Position numbers and translations under genes: made by a program. Shown in pieces: positions 18,907-31,764 of a stretch of 64,000 bases of DNA (positions are counted from its first letter, which is position 1; each line of letters opens with the position of its first letter). Source of the stretch: Bicyclus anynana (Eukaryota > Arthropoda > Insecta > Lepidoptera > Nymphalidae); assembly GCF_947172395.1 (NCBI RefSeq), contig NC_069100.1:6910109-6974108 (forward strand), in the 5' to 3' direction. The notes under the pieces were generated by a model that searched no databases, was not told the DNA's origin, and worked only from the letters and a program-made list of their open reading frames with translations.

Positions 18907-20965
18907 GTAAACATATTCCTAGTTTAAACTTGAAGGCTCAAGATGGCCGCCCCTGAGATAAACTGCCGACAAAAATATCATAAATTTATGACGCGATGCA
19001 CTGAAAAGTAAAAAAAGTAATTCCATATTTAAAATATAGGTTTCTCACTTTGTGAGACCGCGGGATAATATGAACATGGATACGGCTTTTTTAAGACGTG
19101 ACACTGAGACACTGAAGTAAGTAGATAGGTAGGCACCTACCTACTCCGAAAAAATGGGTTAGCGTCGCACTTTAATGCGTTATCGATTGGATCGTCGGGC
19201 TATCAATGTTTTCCCTATGTCTAAATATCTATTGACATTTATGGCACAAAACTCATTTGATAACGTGGATACCTACCAATTTAACAAAATGTCTTTTAAT
19301 AAATACTAAACTTCAAGTTTGTTTGCCTGGCAGAGCTAAACCGCTGAACCAGGTTTAAATCGCCAATGGAAAGCTACATTATCAGCGAGTACAACTATTG
19401 AAGTTTGATAACTTAACTATAGTACGTAGGTACCTATTTATTATGAAAATTGTCTTAAAATTTAAGAATAATAAATGATTGTGATTGATAATGATCGTGA
19501 TTTTATATCCATTTGTCTATTACATTTTAAACCCGTTTCCTGCTTATTAAATAGTATGTAAACATATACCTATCCTCTTTATTATAATAGAGTAACATAA
19601 AATCAGTTGTAATTTTTCACAAATTCCACATTATAAATAATTATTGTGCTACCTGATAGAGATTTTTATATTAAATCGCAAAAAAAACACAATGGATTTG
19701 TTGATTATGAATTTGAGGTTTTGGTAAAAAAAATGCATTATTAATACTGGCCATCAATAATGTGGCGTATCCATATTTAACCTCCTTCATTAGCCGGACA
19801 AAACCAACGAAATTTACAATCGTCCTTAATTTGTGAGAGAATGACGTAACTGAATATATATTCAGACAGAAATAGCTCCTAAATTCTTTGCATTAAGGTT
19901 TAACTTTGAATTTTATGACTTTCATTGACGTAGAGCCTTATGGTAGGTGAGAAACGTATGACATTTGGAAATGTACGCGACACAAACTTTCTGGAGTTCG
20001 AAATTTGATTTTATTCAAAATTCGAACTCCAATTCAATGGTTATCACAAGTTAAGGTTAGGTATTTTATAGTGATGAGTTTAACATACTAACACAAACCT
20101 GGTGTTTTATATAACAGATCAATTTAAATTCACTAAGAGAAACTCTTTTACAGTTAAAAAATACATTTATTCATAGCAGCAGGTCGTATTAATTAAAAAT
20201 AACAAATACAATTAACGTTTTCAAATATCATAATAATATAAAGATAGAAACACATTTAAAATCTATCAGCATAAAAATTGGTCGTAAATAAAAATCTTGT
20301 CATCGTTGATAATAAAATTATAGGAGACGAAAATGTTTTGCCAAAATCGATTCTCGAATGGCTCTTATGTGACAGCTATCACTTGGGGCGTCGTAAAAAC
20401 GAGGTTTTATTATTTTCTAACTAATCTCGTAACGATATGATTGCCATAAACTATCCAATATGGCGTACGGTAGCCGAGCGGTTTAGAATTTATGGTCATT
20501 TTAGGGTGACCATTTGTTCATAGAATCAGAAAAATGATTGCAGGCCTACTTGTTATTTAGCTAGGTACCAAGACCCAGGTACAATATTAAACTCGATAAA
20601 ACTGTGATTACGATTATAAAATGTTATTTATATTGGTTGAACTTAAAAATATTTTGACTGTATTACTTTTTGAATTTCGTATATGGAGTGGCTGCGACAC
20701 CGTCGTGTTCCGTACACTCCGTATGTATATTATTGATTAATCTGTGTTTCCGGCAAAACGATTAAAAGATACGAAAATATTCCGGTAGGCGGTTATCTAA
20801 CCCATGGTCTTCTAGATGTTCTTCTGCCTGTTCGTTTGAGACTTCTTTGTATTAATATTGCTTCTAAGAATCTCATTAACAATTTCCTCGCCATTATTCT
20901 TTGTAACTAAAGCTTCGTAGATAGATTACAGACATGAAAATAGTGGAAAATAAAGATAAAGTCAG
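18907..20965. other. Intergenic, no gene
   Basis: AT-rich with no supportable frame. A small inverted repeat at about 19988-20030 (GGAGTTCGAAATTTGATTTT and AAAATTCGAACTCC) forms a hairpin. Nothing else recognised. Confidence 0.4.
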
Positions 20966-21075
20966 AATTCATTTATTTCAATTAGGCTTAGTTAAAAACA
21001 CTTTTGAAACATCTTTAGGCCTTTTGTTGGGACTTCCAAACATCACGATCTTGAACCGCCTGCATCCTGCAAATT
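20966..21075 (-). mobile_element. Jockey-type LINE 3' end joined to RTE fragment
   Basis: 20968-21020 matches the minus strand of the jockey-type 3' end (AATTCATTTATTTCAATTAG, AACACTTTTGAAACATC). From about 21022 it changes to the RTE-like end (GGGACTTCCAAACATCACGA). This is the same jockey/RTE pairing as at 37.8 kb. Confidence 0.6.
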
Positions 21076-21439
21076 AGGTAATGTTATTAGATAATAATAG
21101 ATAGAAAATAGAGATTGTTTCCTAGCTTATGTCTACCGTGGTCACCCTATTGTGGTATCAATTAGGTATCAAGTATAAATTACGCTTGCTTTCCTGAGAA
21201 CTATTTTATTATGAAACTTGCCCTGGCTCGGGGAATGTGTATTACTTTTTACCCAACGTCCAAAAAGAAGTAGTTGCTCGATTGAACAAAGGAGTTGGTA
21301 TTGTAGATTTGTATTGAAACCTATTTAAATTTTCACATAAATTAAATTAAGACTAAGAATTAAAAGAATATAAGATAAAAAATTTAATTTTAAATAAATA
21401 AAATATCAATATTTTACTTATTTAAAATTAAAAATTTAA

Positions 21440-21755
21440 TATTTAAATTGAAAAATAGTGGTAGATGACCCCAATATTTTTTAAAGACCTATCCAACGTA
21501 ACCCCACTATGAGATAAACGAGTAAAAAATCTGCCTTCCCACTTTACATGTACCTACCTAACGGAGGTACTTACCCTTAAAAAATATTTTTCAAAAATTT
21601 ACGACTTTTTTCAAATTTTTAATGTTCATACTTATGCTAAATAACAGCTTTTTAGTAGTAATAGTCTCTACGCTAAACCGCGGACGGACGGACTGACATA
21701 CAGACGGACATGGCAAAACAATTAGACTTCCTTGTGGACTACGGAACCCTAAAGA
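21440..21755. repeat. Dispersed repeat with ACGGACGGACGG..GACTACGGAACCCTAA end
   Basis: The block CGGACGGACGGACTGACATA..GTGGACTACGGAACCCTAA is a common lepidopteran repeat end. Related pieces are at 3165-3220, 33600-33855 and 46435-46510. Class not determined. Confidence 0.45.
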
Positions 21756-22311
21756 GGTTTAACAAATTTTTAGAAGGGCACACTTAACTTTTTAATCTTT
21801 TAAAATTCACAAAAGCAAAAACCCACAACACAATTTATTAAAAAAAAGTTAAAAAAGAAATCACATCGAACAATTATTTTACGAAATTAAGCATTATCAT
21901 TAAGCTTAGCGCACACTTACTATTGTGTAGGTATTGTACGTCTATCTACTTTTGTTAAATGATTTGACGCTTCGACAAAAACAATGTTAAGCTGGATTAG
22001 GAGTATTGTCACCTCTTTTTAATTCATTTTACTTATTTTACCTGTAACTAGATACCCATCCTTACATTTTTATTAGTAAATTCTTTACAAATAGATACGT
22101 AAGATTGTTGATACCTGTACTTAACGTTTCCCAGTGAACTACATAGGTACCTACTACCTACACAACAATAGCATATGGATAGGTACTATAAGTAAGTAAA
22201 ATTAACATCACATACCTTTTCCCTCATTCTCTTAGTCCCTAACTCACGTGCACAAGCTAGTTGCTAAACTAGCTTTTGTACGTGAATTTGTTCGCATATC
22301 TAATCGTCGTT

Positions 22312-22492
22312 ATAAACCCTTATACGGCTCACTGCTGAGCTCGAGTCTCCTCCCAGAATGAGAAGGGTTAGGTCAATAGTCCACCATACTGGCCCAATGC
22401 GGATTGGCAGACTTCACACACGCAGAGAATTGAGAAATTCTCTGGTGTGCAGGTTTCCTCACGAAGTTTTCCTTCACCGTTTGAGACTCGTT
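22312..22492 (-). mobile_element. SINE family A, truncated
   Basis: Minus-strand tail and middle of family A (GCTCACTGCTGAGCTCGAG through CCTTCACCGTTTGAGAC). The tRNA-like head is missing. Confidence 0.8.
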
Positions 22493-23817
22493 TGTTGATA
22501 GGTTTGTTAATCGATTAATTTTCACAATAATAAACAAACTCACGCTTTCATTTTAAATTCATATTTTTTATCTATGTAAATGAAACATTTTTTCACTAAA
22601 AGGATTTACGCTCGTGCACTCTAACAACTATAAAGAAAATCCTTAGGAGATGTAGGCACCTAAATTTTCATTTACAAAGACAAAAAAGCTTTCCGTATTC
22701 ATTTTAACCTACTTCCAAAAAGTATATCATCATCATTGCGTGGCTTCTTCAAACTACGAGTACCTACAGTTTGGCGTTCCGGTAGAGAAATCTTAGAAGA
22801 GTTTTCTGCAATTATTTTAAATTGAATGTAATATTATCTACGATTTGTTCATTCCTAGTTTCTATCCATTTCCTCCACTGACTTCCTGGTATACCTACGC
22901 ATATATAGCCATGCGTATGCTAAGATATCCAAAAAACGGAATTACACCTGACATTGTCTTTAGCAGCTTGAGTATCTTAAAGACAAGATTGAATAGGCAT
23001 CTTCTAGATAAATGCGTTCCACATTAGGTATCTAAAAGTTTTGTGCAGAAAATTCATAAAACTTCTTTGAAAATGCCTCATCATCAGCTTGCATTTTCAA
23101 TAATAGGTACTTTGGTTCTTTGTGCATTTGAGATTAAGTGCTTCTACGACATTTTCAACATATTATGTACAAAATGCTTGTCAAACCATCCACAGCATAG
23201 GTATGTTTGTCATATTAACATGATGATATCTTGCAGGGAAAGAAATCTCAAGTCGCATACAATTTTCGACTTTTAAAGTAATATTTCCTCACTACGATTT
23301 CTTGTCCATTTCATATCTTATTGCAAGTCCAAATCAGATCAGTCTGTGTAGGTATCTGATACTATCTAAATATTGTATCATCAGCATATTGGATATTATT
23401 ATTCGTATTATTCCGGTCAATATTCCTTTTCTTTTCTTGGAATAACGTATCTGACGGATTAGCTTTAGTTTAATGACGTCACAGTCACACTTGGTAACTT
23501 GGTTATTTTCCACGTAGCACCTACCTAGGTTTGTAGTTATTTGCTTCTTAGATAAGCATCTATTACGGTACTTAATGTTACCTAGTAAAAATAAAGTAAA
23601 TTTTAAATGTCAGTGAGTGCCTGGAAAGGAAAATCGAGCATTTTCATTAAAACCACTTTTTTATTTAAATTAACCATCACTTCAGAAAAAATAGGTAAGT
23701 AGGTTTAAAATTCTTAACTTCAGTTGTACAAACACATCTGAAGTGTAAGTTAGCAAATTTTTGGTATTCCGACTATGTCTTTTTGATATGTAGGTAGATA
23801 ACTATTTTTTTTTTTTT
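22493..23817. other. Intergenic, no gene
   Basis: Two short open frames (22845, 23043) show no family resemblance and no splice context. Nothing else recognised. Confidence 0.4.
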
Positions 23818-23945
23818 ATGTAGTATAGGCTTACGCTTGACCACAATCAAGCCTGATGGAAAGCAATGATGAGGTCTAAGATGAAGCGCGCTTGCCTGGA
23901 AGATGCCTATTCACTCTTGCTCTTGCTATTATAGTACAGTATGAT
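23818..23945 (-). mobile_element. SINE-like repeat (family G)
   Basis: The block GGCTTACGCTTGACCACAAT, CAAGCCTGATGGAAAG and AAGATGAAGCGCGCTTGCCT is one I recall as widely repeated in lepidopteran genomes, usually with a tRNA-like head. Only one copy is in this window, so the support is recall only. Confidence 0.4.
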
Positions 23946-23967
23946 GGTATTGGGTTTTTTGATGAGG

Positions 23968-25215
23968 CTTATTAACCGACTTCCAAAAAGGAGGAGGTTC
24001 TACGTTCGGCTGTATGTATGTTTTTTTTTTTTTTTTTTTTTTTTTTATGTATGTCCAGCGATAATTCCGTCATTTGTGGACCGATTTTGAAAATTCTTTT
24101 TTTGTTTTGAAGGTTTTGATTCCAGGGTGGTCCCATTTTTTTCATGTCAGGATCTGATGATGGCATCCTGGAGAAATCGAGGGGAACTTTCGAAAATCGT
24201 AGAGACGGCTAGTGCGTTTGTTAGTGTTTCCATAAGGTATTTTAAACCACTACAATTTTATGAAGGTCTAGAGTTGGTCTGATGATGGAGCCGATACACA
24301 GACGATAGAACTCGTCAACGATTTACAGCAGGTACCTTTTGTTTGGGCTTAATTTATTTGTATTGATGAGAACTTTCCACCTAGATAGGTTGTGACTGTA
24401 TTAAGGGTCTGATGATGAAGACGAAGGACAGTGAAGAGAACTCCTCGACGGTTCACAGTAGCTACCTTGTGTTTGGACTTGATAAATTTGTATTGATGAG
24501 AACTTTCCACCTAGATGGGTTTTGACTGTATTAGGGGTCTGGTGATGAAGACGAAGGATAGTTAAGGGAACTCCTCGACGGTTCACAGTAGCTACCTTGT
24601 GTTTTGACTTGATAATTTTGTATTGATGAGAACTTTCCACCTGGATAGATTGTGACTGTATTAGAGGTCTGGTGATGAAGATGAAGGAGAGTTAAGGGAA
24701 CTCCTCGACGGTTCACAGTAGCTACCTTGTGTTTGGACTTGATAAATTTTATATTGATGAGAACTTTCCACCCATATGGATTGTGACTGCATAGGGGGTC
24801 TGGTGATGAAGACGGAGGACAGTCAGACAGTCGGTAGGTTTGTTCACACTCAGTAGGTGTGCTAACACTAAAAATTAAAAAATAAAAATTTTAATAAAAA
24901 AAATTCAACCGACTTCCAACTCAAAAATTAACCTAAACTAAAAAGCAAAAAATAACATCTTACCTATGTGCTACCTTCTGATCAGTTTGAAGGCGGTGCC
25001 AATCCAGTGTCATGTTTTAATTAAAGCCGTTTCTGAAAGAACCACAGAAATTGTGTAATTTAAACTACTTGAATTAAAACATTACTGGCTTGGCACCGCC
25101 TTCAAACTGATCAGAAGGTAGCACATAGGTAAGATGTTATTTTTTGCTTTTTAGTTTAGGTTAATTTTTGAGTTGGAAGTCGGTTGAATTTTTTTTATTA
25201 AAATTTTTATTTTAT
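23968..25215 (-). mobile_element. Foldback-plus-minisatellite transposon, copy D (complete, reverse)
   Basis: Begins AACCGACTTCCAAAAAGGAG (about 23973), with a T-run at about 24020-24046, the unique part to about 24290, four or five tandem units of about 125-130 bp (about 24330-24830) and a foldback at about 24885-25215 ending GGAAGTCGGTTGAATTTT. It is the longest tandem array of the family here. The frames MNRRGVPLT.. repeat with the unit and are not genes. Confidence 0.8.
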
Positions 25216-26090
25216 TTTCTTTGGCTCTTGGCGTTGCTTTTTAAATGCAACTATAAGTAGGTACTGTATTCGATTTTTGTCACAGATCAACTTATGAATT
25301 TACAATCCTGAGTTGGTTCAAGTTTTTGACCTGTTGATGGTCTTCGGCCGTGGCTAGTCACCACTGCGTAAAAGCCATTAGTGAGCGTATGATCTCTATC
25401 CACCTATTTATCCCATTTCAGGTTAAACACTAACTAACTGGTCTTTAAATAAGAGTATTCCTTGGCACCGTGTTAATTTATTAAATGTTAAATATTCGTG
25501 TACCTACCAACAAAAATTTATTTAATCTAATTTTGTTAACTTTACAATGTCAAGCAATAATTTAAAATAATTGACATTGAGTAATTCTAGTAATTCTATG
25601 TAGTTGAGAAAGTAACAAATTTTGATGTAATTTTATTGCAAAGAAGTCGGTTAATTAAATTAACTCTTAACCACCTGAGTTTATAGTATCAGTAGGAATG
25701 TGTTGTTATGTATAACTACCATTGTAGTAGGCTATAAATGAACCAGCAAATGTATTGTTACATCTACGTGGGTAATAACTAAACGCCTATCTAAACAAAT
25801 GGTTGATTAGTTACTTAAAGCCAAAACTAATAAATGAAGTGTCAAACTTGAAAGTGTTGAAAATTGCTCCACCATTCGCCCGAGGCACGTGCGCGGCACC
25901 GTAACGCCCCTAAAACAAAGAGCTCATTCCGCGACAATGGCGGACGAGCCACGCTAATCACGCCTTTTATTCCACCCACCGCACCATAAAACTACTGAAC
26001 TAACTTGAAGGTAATCAAAAAACTGTCGCCAAATAGATAAAAATAGATAATAAACAGGCATATTTCCTCTTTTTTACCTGAAAAGCTGTG
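25216..26090. other. Gene-free stretch upstream of candidate otd 5' exon
   Basis: AT-rich until about 25860, then a GC-richer, non-repeat block at 25860-25990 (GCCCGAGGCACGTGCGCGGC with a CACGTG E-box at 25885-25890) that could be promoter-proximal. A scrap resembling SINE B (CTTCGGCCGTGGCTAG) is at 25342-25357. Confidence 0.35.
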
Positions 26091-26538
26091 CGCTGTCTAG
26101 GGAGGGGCGGAGACGCGAGGGGCGACGCCGCGCGGCAGTCAGGCATCGGCCGCGAACGCGTGTGTCGACTCGCGCATAGGACAATACAAAAATCGAATAC
26201 TTACGGATAGTGTGTTCTGTGCATTACAATTACTTCTTTCTTTTTATTTTTTTTTAAAGGCCTAATAGACAACGAATCTATAGTTTTACAGCCTAATGAT
26301 ATACACAACGGAAAGTATAAATATATTTTTATTTCACCGCACTCTGTCAAGGACGCGTAATTAGGAAATTTTTATGGTCGATTAAAGTGCGTTTTTATAT
26401 TGATAAGATAATAAATAATAAGGAACGTCACCCGTAGTGGCGGATTCGTGCCCAGTGGTCAATTGATTTTATAGATTCTTTGTGGTCAAGTGAAGTTTTT
26501 ATTAAATTGTGTGCCAGTTTGGATTTTCATGTGCGAAG
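26091..26538 (+). promoter_or_regulatory. Candidate promoter and 5' noncoding exon (possibly otd)
   Basis: A GC-rich block (26091-26175, with GGAGGGGCGGAGACGCGAGG and CGCCGCGCGGCAGTCAGGC) leads into a few hundred AT-rich bases ending GTGCGAAG|GTATGTAAAT, a strong donor (GT at 26539-26540). TCAGG at 26139-26143 is a partial initiator match. There is no long frame; the ATG at 26530 opens only a short upstream frame. The next in-strand gene start is otd at 62 kb, whose coding exon has an upstream acceptor at 62103, so this could be the otd first exon. That link is inferred from orientation and splice signals only. Confidence 0.4.
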
Positions 26539-28289
26539 GTATGTAAATTTATTTTTGTCTTACCTTTGATTAATGTGTTCATGATACTGGCGTTGTTTAC
26601 AAAATAGATATTTTAATTAAGTATTAAGTTATTTTTGAACGATTGTTATTATCTGCAACACAGTGTGAAAGTTCATTGACCCCATCTGTTATGTGTCAAA
26701 TTGTCAATATTCCATTTTTGAATTAAAGTTATATCTTTACAAAAATCTTTAGACTTTTTGATCAAGTTTTATATTAATTAATTATAATCTGGTTGGTAGG
26801 CTATTAAATAGGAAAATAAATATATTATCCAAATAGGTACCTACTTATTTTACTAACTAAAAAGTAACTAGTAAACTAAGTAAGTACCTACCAACTACCA
26901 ACTTACCAAAGTTTTATGCTAATCTCATTTTTAAATAAGTTTAATTACTAATAGATAGGTACCTATCTACACCTATGTAAGTATGTACGATATGGTAGTT
27001 TTTTAGAAGATAGTTTTGATATTTTGATGTTTGGTAAACATTTAGGTACCTACCTACCTTGTAGGAAGACCTTTTTGACGTTTTAAAATAACCTACGTGG
27101 GTAGGAAGGTAATGCTTCTAAAATTCCCTAATAATCTTTATTCAAATAAATTTATCAGGAAATTGGTAGGTAGGCTTATGTTCGAAATTTTATTTATTTA
27201 AATAGTACCTACTTACATAAAATCATTAATTAGTACGATTAAACATAGGTAGGTAAGTAGGTAGGTGGTATAATTCGAGAAGTACCTACTTATTAATAAA
27301 ATAGATAACCTACCTACTTATAGGTAGGTACCTACCTATTTAAAAAATTGAAGCATATAGGTGTTTTAATTAAAACATGTCGTCAGTGTAGGTAGATAGG
27401 TACCCAATCTACAAGGTTTTAGGCCTATTTGAACTGCCTATATGCTCTGATCTAACCTCGTGAATTTTATATTTTGTTTTAATAACAGGCTTTTCGGAGT
27501 GTTGAAAACCTTTTAACCTGAACTTTACCAAAAAATTTGCCTACCTATAGTATTTAATTATCCACATTACCTATAGGTCCTTATTAATTTAAGTATTAGG
27601 AAGTAAGAAAGCCAGCAGTTGTTCAATTCGTTTGATTCAGTTTTTATTTTATTCACATAGTTACCTAAGTACATACCTACCTTGTAAATATTGTTTATAG
27701 CTACATTCACTCGTATTGTGATGGAAATCATTTATGTTCTTAAAGTTAGATACCTAGTATTCCTGCTAAATGACCATGTTTTTGTCCATGCAAATGTCTG
27801 GGTTTATTTTCAATTTTAACTTTCTTATTTTTGCGACGGTAACTTAAACCTATGTCTGTTTTTGAATTCAAAATTCCAATCTATCTCTGTATCTACCAAA
27901 ATTCATCAAAACTGGTTCACCGTGAATAATATGATACATTTTACATATAAGACTAGTAGGTATAGGTATATCTTCCCTCAAATATAATGGTAGGATAATG
28001 AAAAAAAACTAAAATGCTATCATTCATCAATTTCTGTAGGTATAACATGGCTTTGAGTTCGATTTTCAATTCGGGTTGATTTAAGAATTACGAGGGTCTT
28101 GCTTTTTCTTGTTATCTCCCAAAGCCATCGGTCCTAACCCCATAGCTACCTACCGTACCTAACTTATCTATGGTAGGAGCATGGAATAACAAACTATTAG
28201 CTTTTATAAGTTGGGGAAGGTCTGGGTAACACAGGCCCTCGTTCTTATACACTATAAAAACGTGATATACGAGAATGTCTACTGACGCC

Positions 28290-28562
28290 ATCATCATCAT
28301 TAACAACCCATATTCAGCTTACAGTTGAGCACGAGTCTCCACTCAGAATGAAAGGAGTTTCTTCAAAGAGACACGTAGAGAATAAAATAAATCTCACGTA
28401 AGTATGCTGGTTTCCCCCACGGTATTTTGAGACACGTGATATTTAATTTCTTAAAATGCACATTCCTAACTGAAAAGTTCGAGGTGCATGTCTCGGACCG
28501 GATTCGAATCGCCCTCCGAAGATCGAAGGCAGAGGTCATATCCACTGGGCTATCACGTAGTT
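28290..28562 (-). mobile_element. SINE family A
   Basis: Minus-strand copy from tail (ACAGTTGAGCACGAGTCTCC) to head (TATCCACTGGGCTATCACG). The middle is shortened near 28355. Confidence 0.8.
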
Positions 28563-29399
28563 GACGTGCCAACGTAAAATTTATCTAGATATACCTATAG
28601 GAATATTATACCTACCTGCACCTAAATAGATAATAATTACCACTTATAACATATCAAAAGGTAGCTGCTAAATTTATCAAAAGCTAACACTTCAAAAATA
28701 CAACTTGATAATAATATATTACAAAATTTATCGTTTTAAATTTTTTAATAGACAGTGAAAAAATGTTTTTTTATAAGGTACAGATAAATGGGAATGGATA
28801 GACGGAATAATCGGCAAATAACGAACTTAATAATAAATAAAATAATAAATAATTCTATTATAGTTACCTAAAAAAATTATCTTATTTATATTTCGTTATC
28901 ATAATATGAACATTTCTCTACTAACTGGAAAATGTTGGCAATGATGATGTCTATTGTGTGTTGTTTTTCTTTCTTCTTTCGTCACTATCGATTTATTTTA
29001 TGAACATATTTGATTCTTCAATTCGTAGTACTGTTTCAATTTTGTACAGTTTAATTATAGTAAATAATGTTTACAATTTAACTATAGTGAATTGCCAGGT
29101 TTAGTATTTATATTTCTGAAAGACTGATTGACTTTTGTTATAGGTGTACGATGTACAGAGAGGCTTGCTTGTGTCTGAAAGTGAAGAAGCGTCACCAAAG
29201 TTAAAACCATGAATTTCATACTTAAGGGTGGTTTTTGCAATGAACGTAAAAAATAAAACAACCTTAATAGTTTACACACTGCGATTGTACGGTCACCTTA
29301 CTACCAATGCAAAACTGTGATCATAAAATAAATCATTTACATAAACGACCTAAAGGTACTTAATTAATTACGTTAATACTAGGTACATCCAAAGCGAAA
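28563..29399. other. Intronic/intergenic, nothing recognised
   Basis: AT-rich sequence without supportable genes or repeats. Confidence 0.4.
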
Positions 29400-29448
29400 T
29401 CTACATACAGCTTAACATAGAACCTCCTCCATTTTGAAAGTCGGTTAA
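29400..29448 (+). mobile_element. Foldback-type transposon, terminal scrap
   Basis: CTACATACAGC..ACATAGAACCTCCTCC..GAAAGTCGGTT is the last 50 bp of the foldback family, with nothing else retained. Confidence 0.6.
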
Positions 29449-29864
29449 AGCTATACCTACTCAGAGCTATACGAACCTACACGACTACTACCTACAATAC
29501 TCTAAAGAGCATATTCTGATTTGATCTAAACCCTTGCACGTCCGTGCTTTCTATCTTCTCTTTAGTCTGCGCTACGACAGTGCCGCCGGAAATTAAGACG
29601 TTGGGAATTATTTATTGTTTTTTAATGCGTGAAAAGAGATTGTACGTCATGTCGCTCTGTGTCGCGGCGGAACGCCTTTGAATACACAGAAAAGTTATTT
29701 TTTAATATTTTACGAAGATATATCGAATGAATAGGTTTATGTATGGATAAATAATAATTTCTCATAATAAAATGGGAATATAATTTCTCATATTATGTCG
29801 AGGCAATATAAAAAAATTAGGTACACTTTATACTTCGACAGCAGAGAGCCTGGATTATTAAAAC

Positions 29865-30115
29865 CTTAGACTAATTACTTAAAGACCTGCTTCGTTAAAC
29901 CTGTCAAAGTATAAGATCAATGATCTAACGCGTTTATAAAAACTGTTTGTAAATAATCGAGGTTTCATAGTTATAATAGTAAGAAGTAGTAGTCGTGTAA
30001 AGAGCTCCGTAAGAGCCTTTTTGTGTAGTTGAAAAGTGTAAAAAGCGGTTAACAACTTCAACTTTGGAAGATACTCGTACCTACTAGAAGATGAAGTTGC
30101 GTTTCAGTTGTAAAA
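29865..30115 (+). mobile_element. P-like (THAP) transposon, copy 3, right end lost
   Basis: Left end CTTAGACTAATTACTTAAAG matches the family, followed by GTCAAAGTATAAGATCAATG and a frame near 30018 reading PFCVVEKCKKRLTTSTLED. This preserves Cys-x4-Cys-Lys-Lys-Arg of the THAP finger. Homology stops near 30115 where a Helitron-like scrap begins. Confidence 0.6.
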
Positions 30116-30117
30116 CG

Positions 30118-30190
30118 TTTTTAAAATGGGTTCAGTAGATCCATAGATGACCCCCTACAACACCACGAATTTTACCTCTTCATAATCATT
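30118..30190 (-). mobile_element. Helitron 5'-end fragment
   Basis: Minus-strand match to the Helitron 5' region at 55.6-55.75 kb (CAGTAGATCCATAGATGACC, CCACGAATTTTACCTCTTCA). The 5'-TC terminus has decayed. Confidence 0.45.
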
Positions 30191-30206
30191 AACAAGTTAA
30201 CAAGTT

Positions 30207-30492
30207 AACAACCCATATCATGCTTACTGTTGAGCACGAGTCTCTTAGAATGAGAGTGGTTAGGCTAATAGTCCACCACGCTGGCCCAATGCGGATTGGT
30301 AGACTTGACACACGTGGAGAATTAAGAAAATTCTCTGGTATGCAGGTGTCATCACCATGTTTTCCTCCACCGTTTGAGACACGTGATATTCAATTCCTTA
30401 AAATGCACACAACTTAAACGTTGGTGCATGCTCGGTACCGAACCCGAATCATCATAGAGGTTATATCCACTGGGTTATCACGGCTCGGCTCC
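30207..30492 (-). mobile_element. SINE family A
   Basis: Minus-strand copy, tail to head. The promoter region near 30430-30470 is eroded. Confidence 0.8.
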
Positions 30493-30651
30493 TTATATTA
30501 TTACTTTAGATATATTATTAGAACTTGAAACCCCGGTTGACGCAAAGATTTTATAATAGAGATACCTACCGCATTTCATTGGTAAACAGCGAATGTTATT
30601 TAAACAAATAATACATACTTACCTAAATATATGTAAGTAAGTAAATATAAG

Positions 30652-30905
30652 AGAGCCGTGATAGCCCAGTGGATATGACCTCTGCCTCCGATTCCGGAGG
30701 GTGTCAGGGTGTTAAATATCACGTGTCTCAAACGGTGAAGGAATACATCGTGAGGAAACGTGCACACCAGAAAATTTCTTAATTCTCTGCGTGTGTGAAG
30801 TCTGCCAATCCGCATTGGGCCAGCGTGGTGGACTATTGGCCTAACCCCTCTCATTCTGAGAGGAGACTCGAGCTCAGCAGTGAGCCGAATATGGGTTGAT
30901 GACGA
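30652..30905 (+). mobile_element. SINE family A lacking its B box
   Basis: The head GAGCCGTGATAGCCCAGTGG is intact and the family A middle and tail are complete, but the segment with GGTTCGAATCC and about 60 following bases is missing after GGAGGGTGT. It faces the copy at 30207 as an inverted pair. Confidence 0.85.
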
Positions 30906-30914
30906 CGACCTAAA

Positions 30915-31085
30915 TATAAGTACATATACAATGTCGAGTTGTGTGTTTAGGTACTTTAAAACTTTAAAAACATAAATATATAATGGAATTAAACCCAAAA
31001 TTGTGCTTTCATTGAATAGATGAATTCGGTTCACTTTTTGCGGTGATTTTGTAGCCACGTAACATGTCTATATTATAAAATGTCG
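30915..31085 (+). repeat. Dispersed repeat X
   Basis: ATACAATGTCGAGTTGTGTGTT..AAATTGTGC..GAATTCGGTTCACTTTTTGC..GTAGCCACGTAACAT matches copies at 14286 and 35160. Confidence 0.6.
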
Positions 31086-31214
31086 TTGAATTGACGGGTG
31101 TTAGCTAGCTAAAGTTCATTTCAAGTAGCATGGTGAGGGTGACAGTTCGTTACACACTTGACAGTTTAAAGTCATTAAAGTCAATTTACTTTTGCAATTG
31201 CACGTTGTACCTAC

Positions 31215-31480
31215 AATCAACATCTCCTGAGGATGCTCCGGTTTCGGGGTGAAACGTACGTAGAGAGTATTTTGTCGGACCTGGGTGACTTTGTCGCATG
31301 GGTTTGTAGGTTTTTCGCGGATGATAGCAAAATAAATAAATTTTTATCTATTCATGATGAACTTCCGCAAAGTAAAGCCTGCTTCTATCCAATTAAGTTT
31401 GTAAACGTTCACGATAATAGTACGTATTACGAACGTCATAAAGACGCCTGTCTTAGTACACATACTATCTGAAAAACACT
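31215..31480. repeat. Dispersed repeat with AACATCTCCTGAGGATGCTC motif
   Basis: AACATCTCCTGAGGATGCTC..GGGGTGAAACG followed by TTTGTCGGACCTGGGTG and a GCAAAATAAATAAATTTTTAT end is one I recall as common in insect genomes. An open frame of 79 codons (31233-31472) crosses it without any recognised domain. One frame ends TSPEDAPVSG-stop and may be the C-terminus of an element protein. Confidence 0.35.
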
Positions 31481-31764
31481 ATTGAAGTGAAGTTTAGTAT
31501 AAACATTAAAAAAATACTCGTTTTCTATATCGGTTAAATCTCACAATGGGAACAGATTCCGCAGATAACATCCTACCCTCGCCACCCGGGGCGTGGCGGG
31601 GTACGCCCCTGTGATTTGTGTTTGCACCCCACTTCGCTTGCGGTACTCGTTTGTGGTACAACCTCGAATAAGTACAACATTCAATTTCGAGAATGTACCT
31701 AATGGCACTTCAGAGATGGAAAATGCACTGCCGCCTATCGATAGGACTTACGTAACTACGTAAT

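Noticed and set aside
20455..20500. tRNA-like GGTAGCCGAGCGGTTTAG
   Set aside because: Only an A-box-like stretch; no B box or acceptor stem at proper spacing, so neither a tRNA gene nor a clear SINE.
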